From positions 868,001 through 932,000 of the forward strand of contig JAIXUH010000002.1 of the NCBI GenBank assembly GCA_027484145.1: a DNA stretch of 64,000 nucleotides, written 5' to 3'. The stretch is from Rhodobacter sp. Lineage in GTDB: Bacteria; Pseudomonadota; Alphaproteobacteria; Rhodobacterales; Rhodobacteraceae. Under the pieces are notes generated by a model, which saw nothing but the letters and a program-made list of their open reading frames with translations, was not told the origin of the DNA and made no database searches. The position numbers and the translations under genes were made by a program. Of this stretch, positions 63,856 to 64,000 are shown one piece after another; position 1 is the first letter of the stretch; each line of letters opens with the position of its first letter.

Positions 63856-63922
63856 GTCTGCGGTCCTTGCATCGGATGAAAACCGTGGCACTCATAGCGA
63901 CCGGCGGGCCTGAGCGAAACAG

Positions 63923-64000
63923 CTAAATGTCCGCAGCCCGCATCTGCGCCGCCCGCATCACGCCGGACCGCGCGGCGCAAACAAGATCACCGCCGCGCCA
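63923..64000 (-). CDS. C-terminal end of an unidentified reverse-strand gene
   Basis: A reverse-strand frame without stop enters at the right edge and ends in GGDLVCAARSGVMRAAQMRAADI before a TAG at 63923-63925. The helical ending looks coding, but 25 codons are too few to name a family. The next upstream gene on this strand would share orientation with purA. Confidence 0.3.
   Translation of the reverse strand, partial: WRGGDLVCAARSGVMRAAQMRAADI

Overview
The window looks like a chromosomal segment of an alphaproteobacterium of the Rhodobacteraceae (Rhodobacter/Paracoccus-like). I base this on the GC-rich coding DNA, the many ATGA start/stop overlaps, family-typical pairings (hflK-hflC-DUF2065, gor-rpiA, kbl-tdh, ppiD-trpE) and two copies of a GC-rich hairpin repeat headed by CCAAATATCC. 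No rRNA, phage, insertion sequence or CRISPR array was seen. There are two tRNAs (Cys and Pro).

1-8.8 kb: a carbon-phosphorus lyase locus. phnF (cut by the left edge) diverges from phnGHI-phnJ-phnK-corA-like-phnL-phnN, followed by a reverse-strand DUF1045 phosphodiesterase and then phnM. It departs from the usual order in two ways: a small antisense membrane ORF lies between phnI and phnJ, and a CorA-family channel gene is cotranscribed between phnK and phnL. No phnCDE transporter is present in the window.

8.8-21.3 kb: an unusual phosphorus-ester module. A LysR regulator diverges from a NagD-like HAD phosphatase, a TIM-barrel isomerase, a metallophosphoesterase, a four-gene Ugp-like ABC importer, a second 2H phosphoesterase (DUF1868 type), an EEP-fold phosphodiesterase and a second PhnM. 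I infer a scavenging pathway for phosphate or phosphonate diesters that feeds the neighbouring C-P lyase. Pho-box-like repeats lie in its promoters.

21.3-27.1 kb: a reverse-strand envelope block with two PAP2 phosphatases, two ArnT/PMT-like polyprenyl-linked glycosyltransferases, a lipid-A-synthase N-domain protein and a GT2 polyprenyl-phosphate glycosyltransferase. Together these suggest sugar modification of lipid A or another envelope glycolipid.

27.1-64 kb: mostly housekeeping genes. They include a chemoreceptor, threonine degradation (tdh, kbl) with a cupin regulator, selO, a double cold-shock protein with DUF192, pdxH, fabI, a LysE exporter, a phosphoribosyltransferase, an aminotransferase, ppiD, trpE, a DegP-type protease, an HD phosphohydrolase, a lipoprotein, a C-terminal remnant of dnaE2, a ferredoxin, hflCK, gor, rpiA, a GST, sdaA, a sulfotransferase, an EamA exporter, a secreted caspase-PDZ protein with a compositional break, thiamine pyrophosphokinase, a 955-residue acidic low-complexity protein, DUF2842 and purA.
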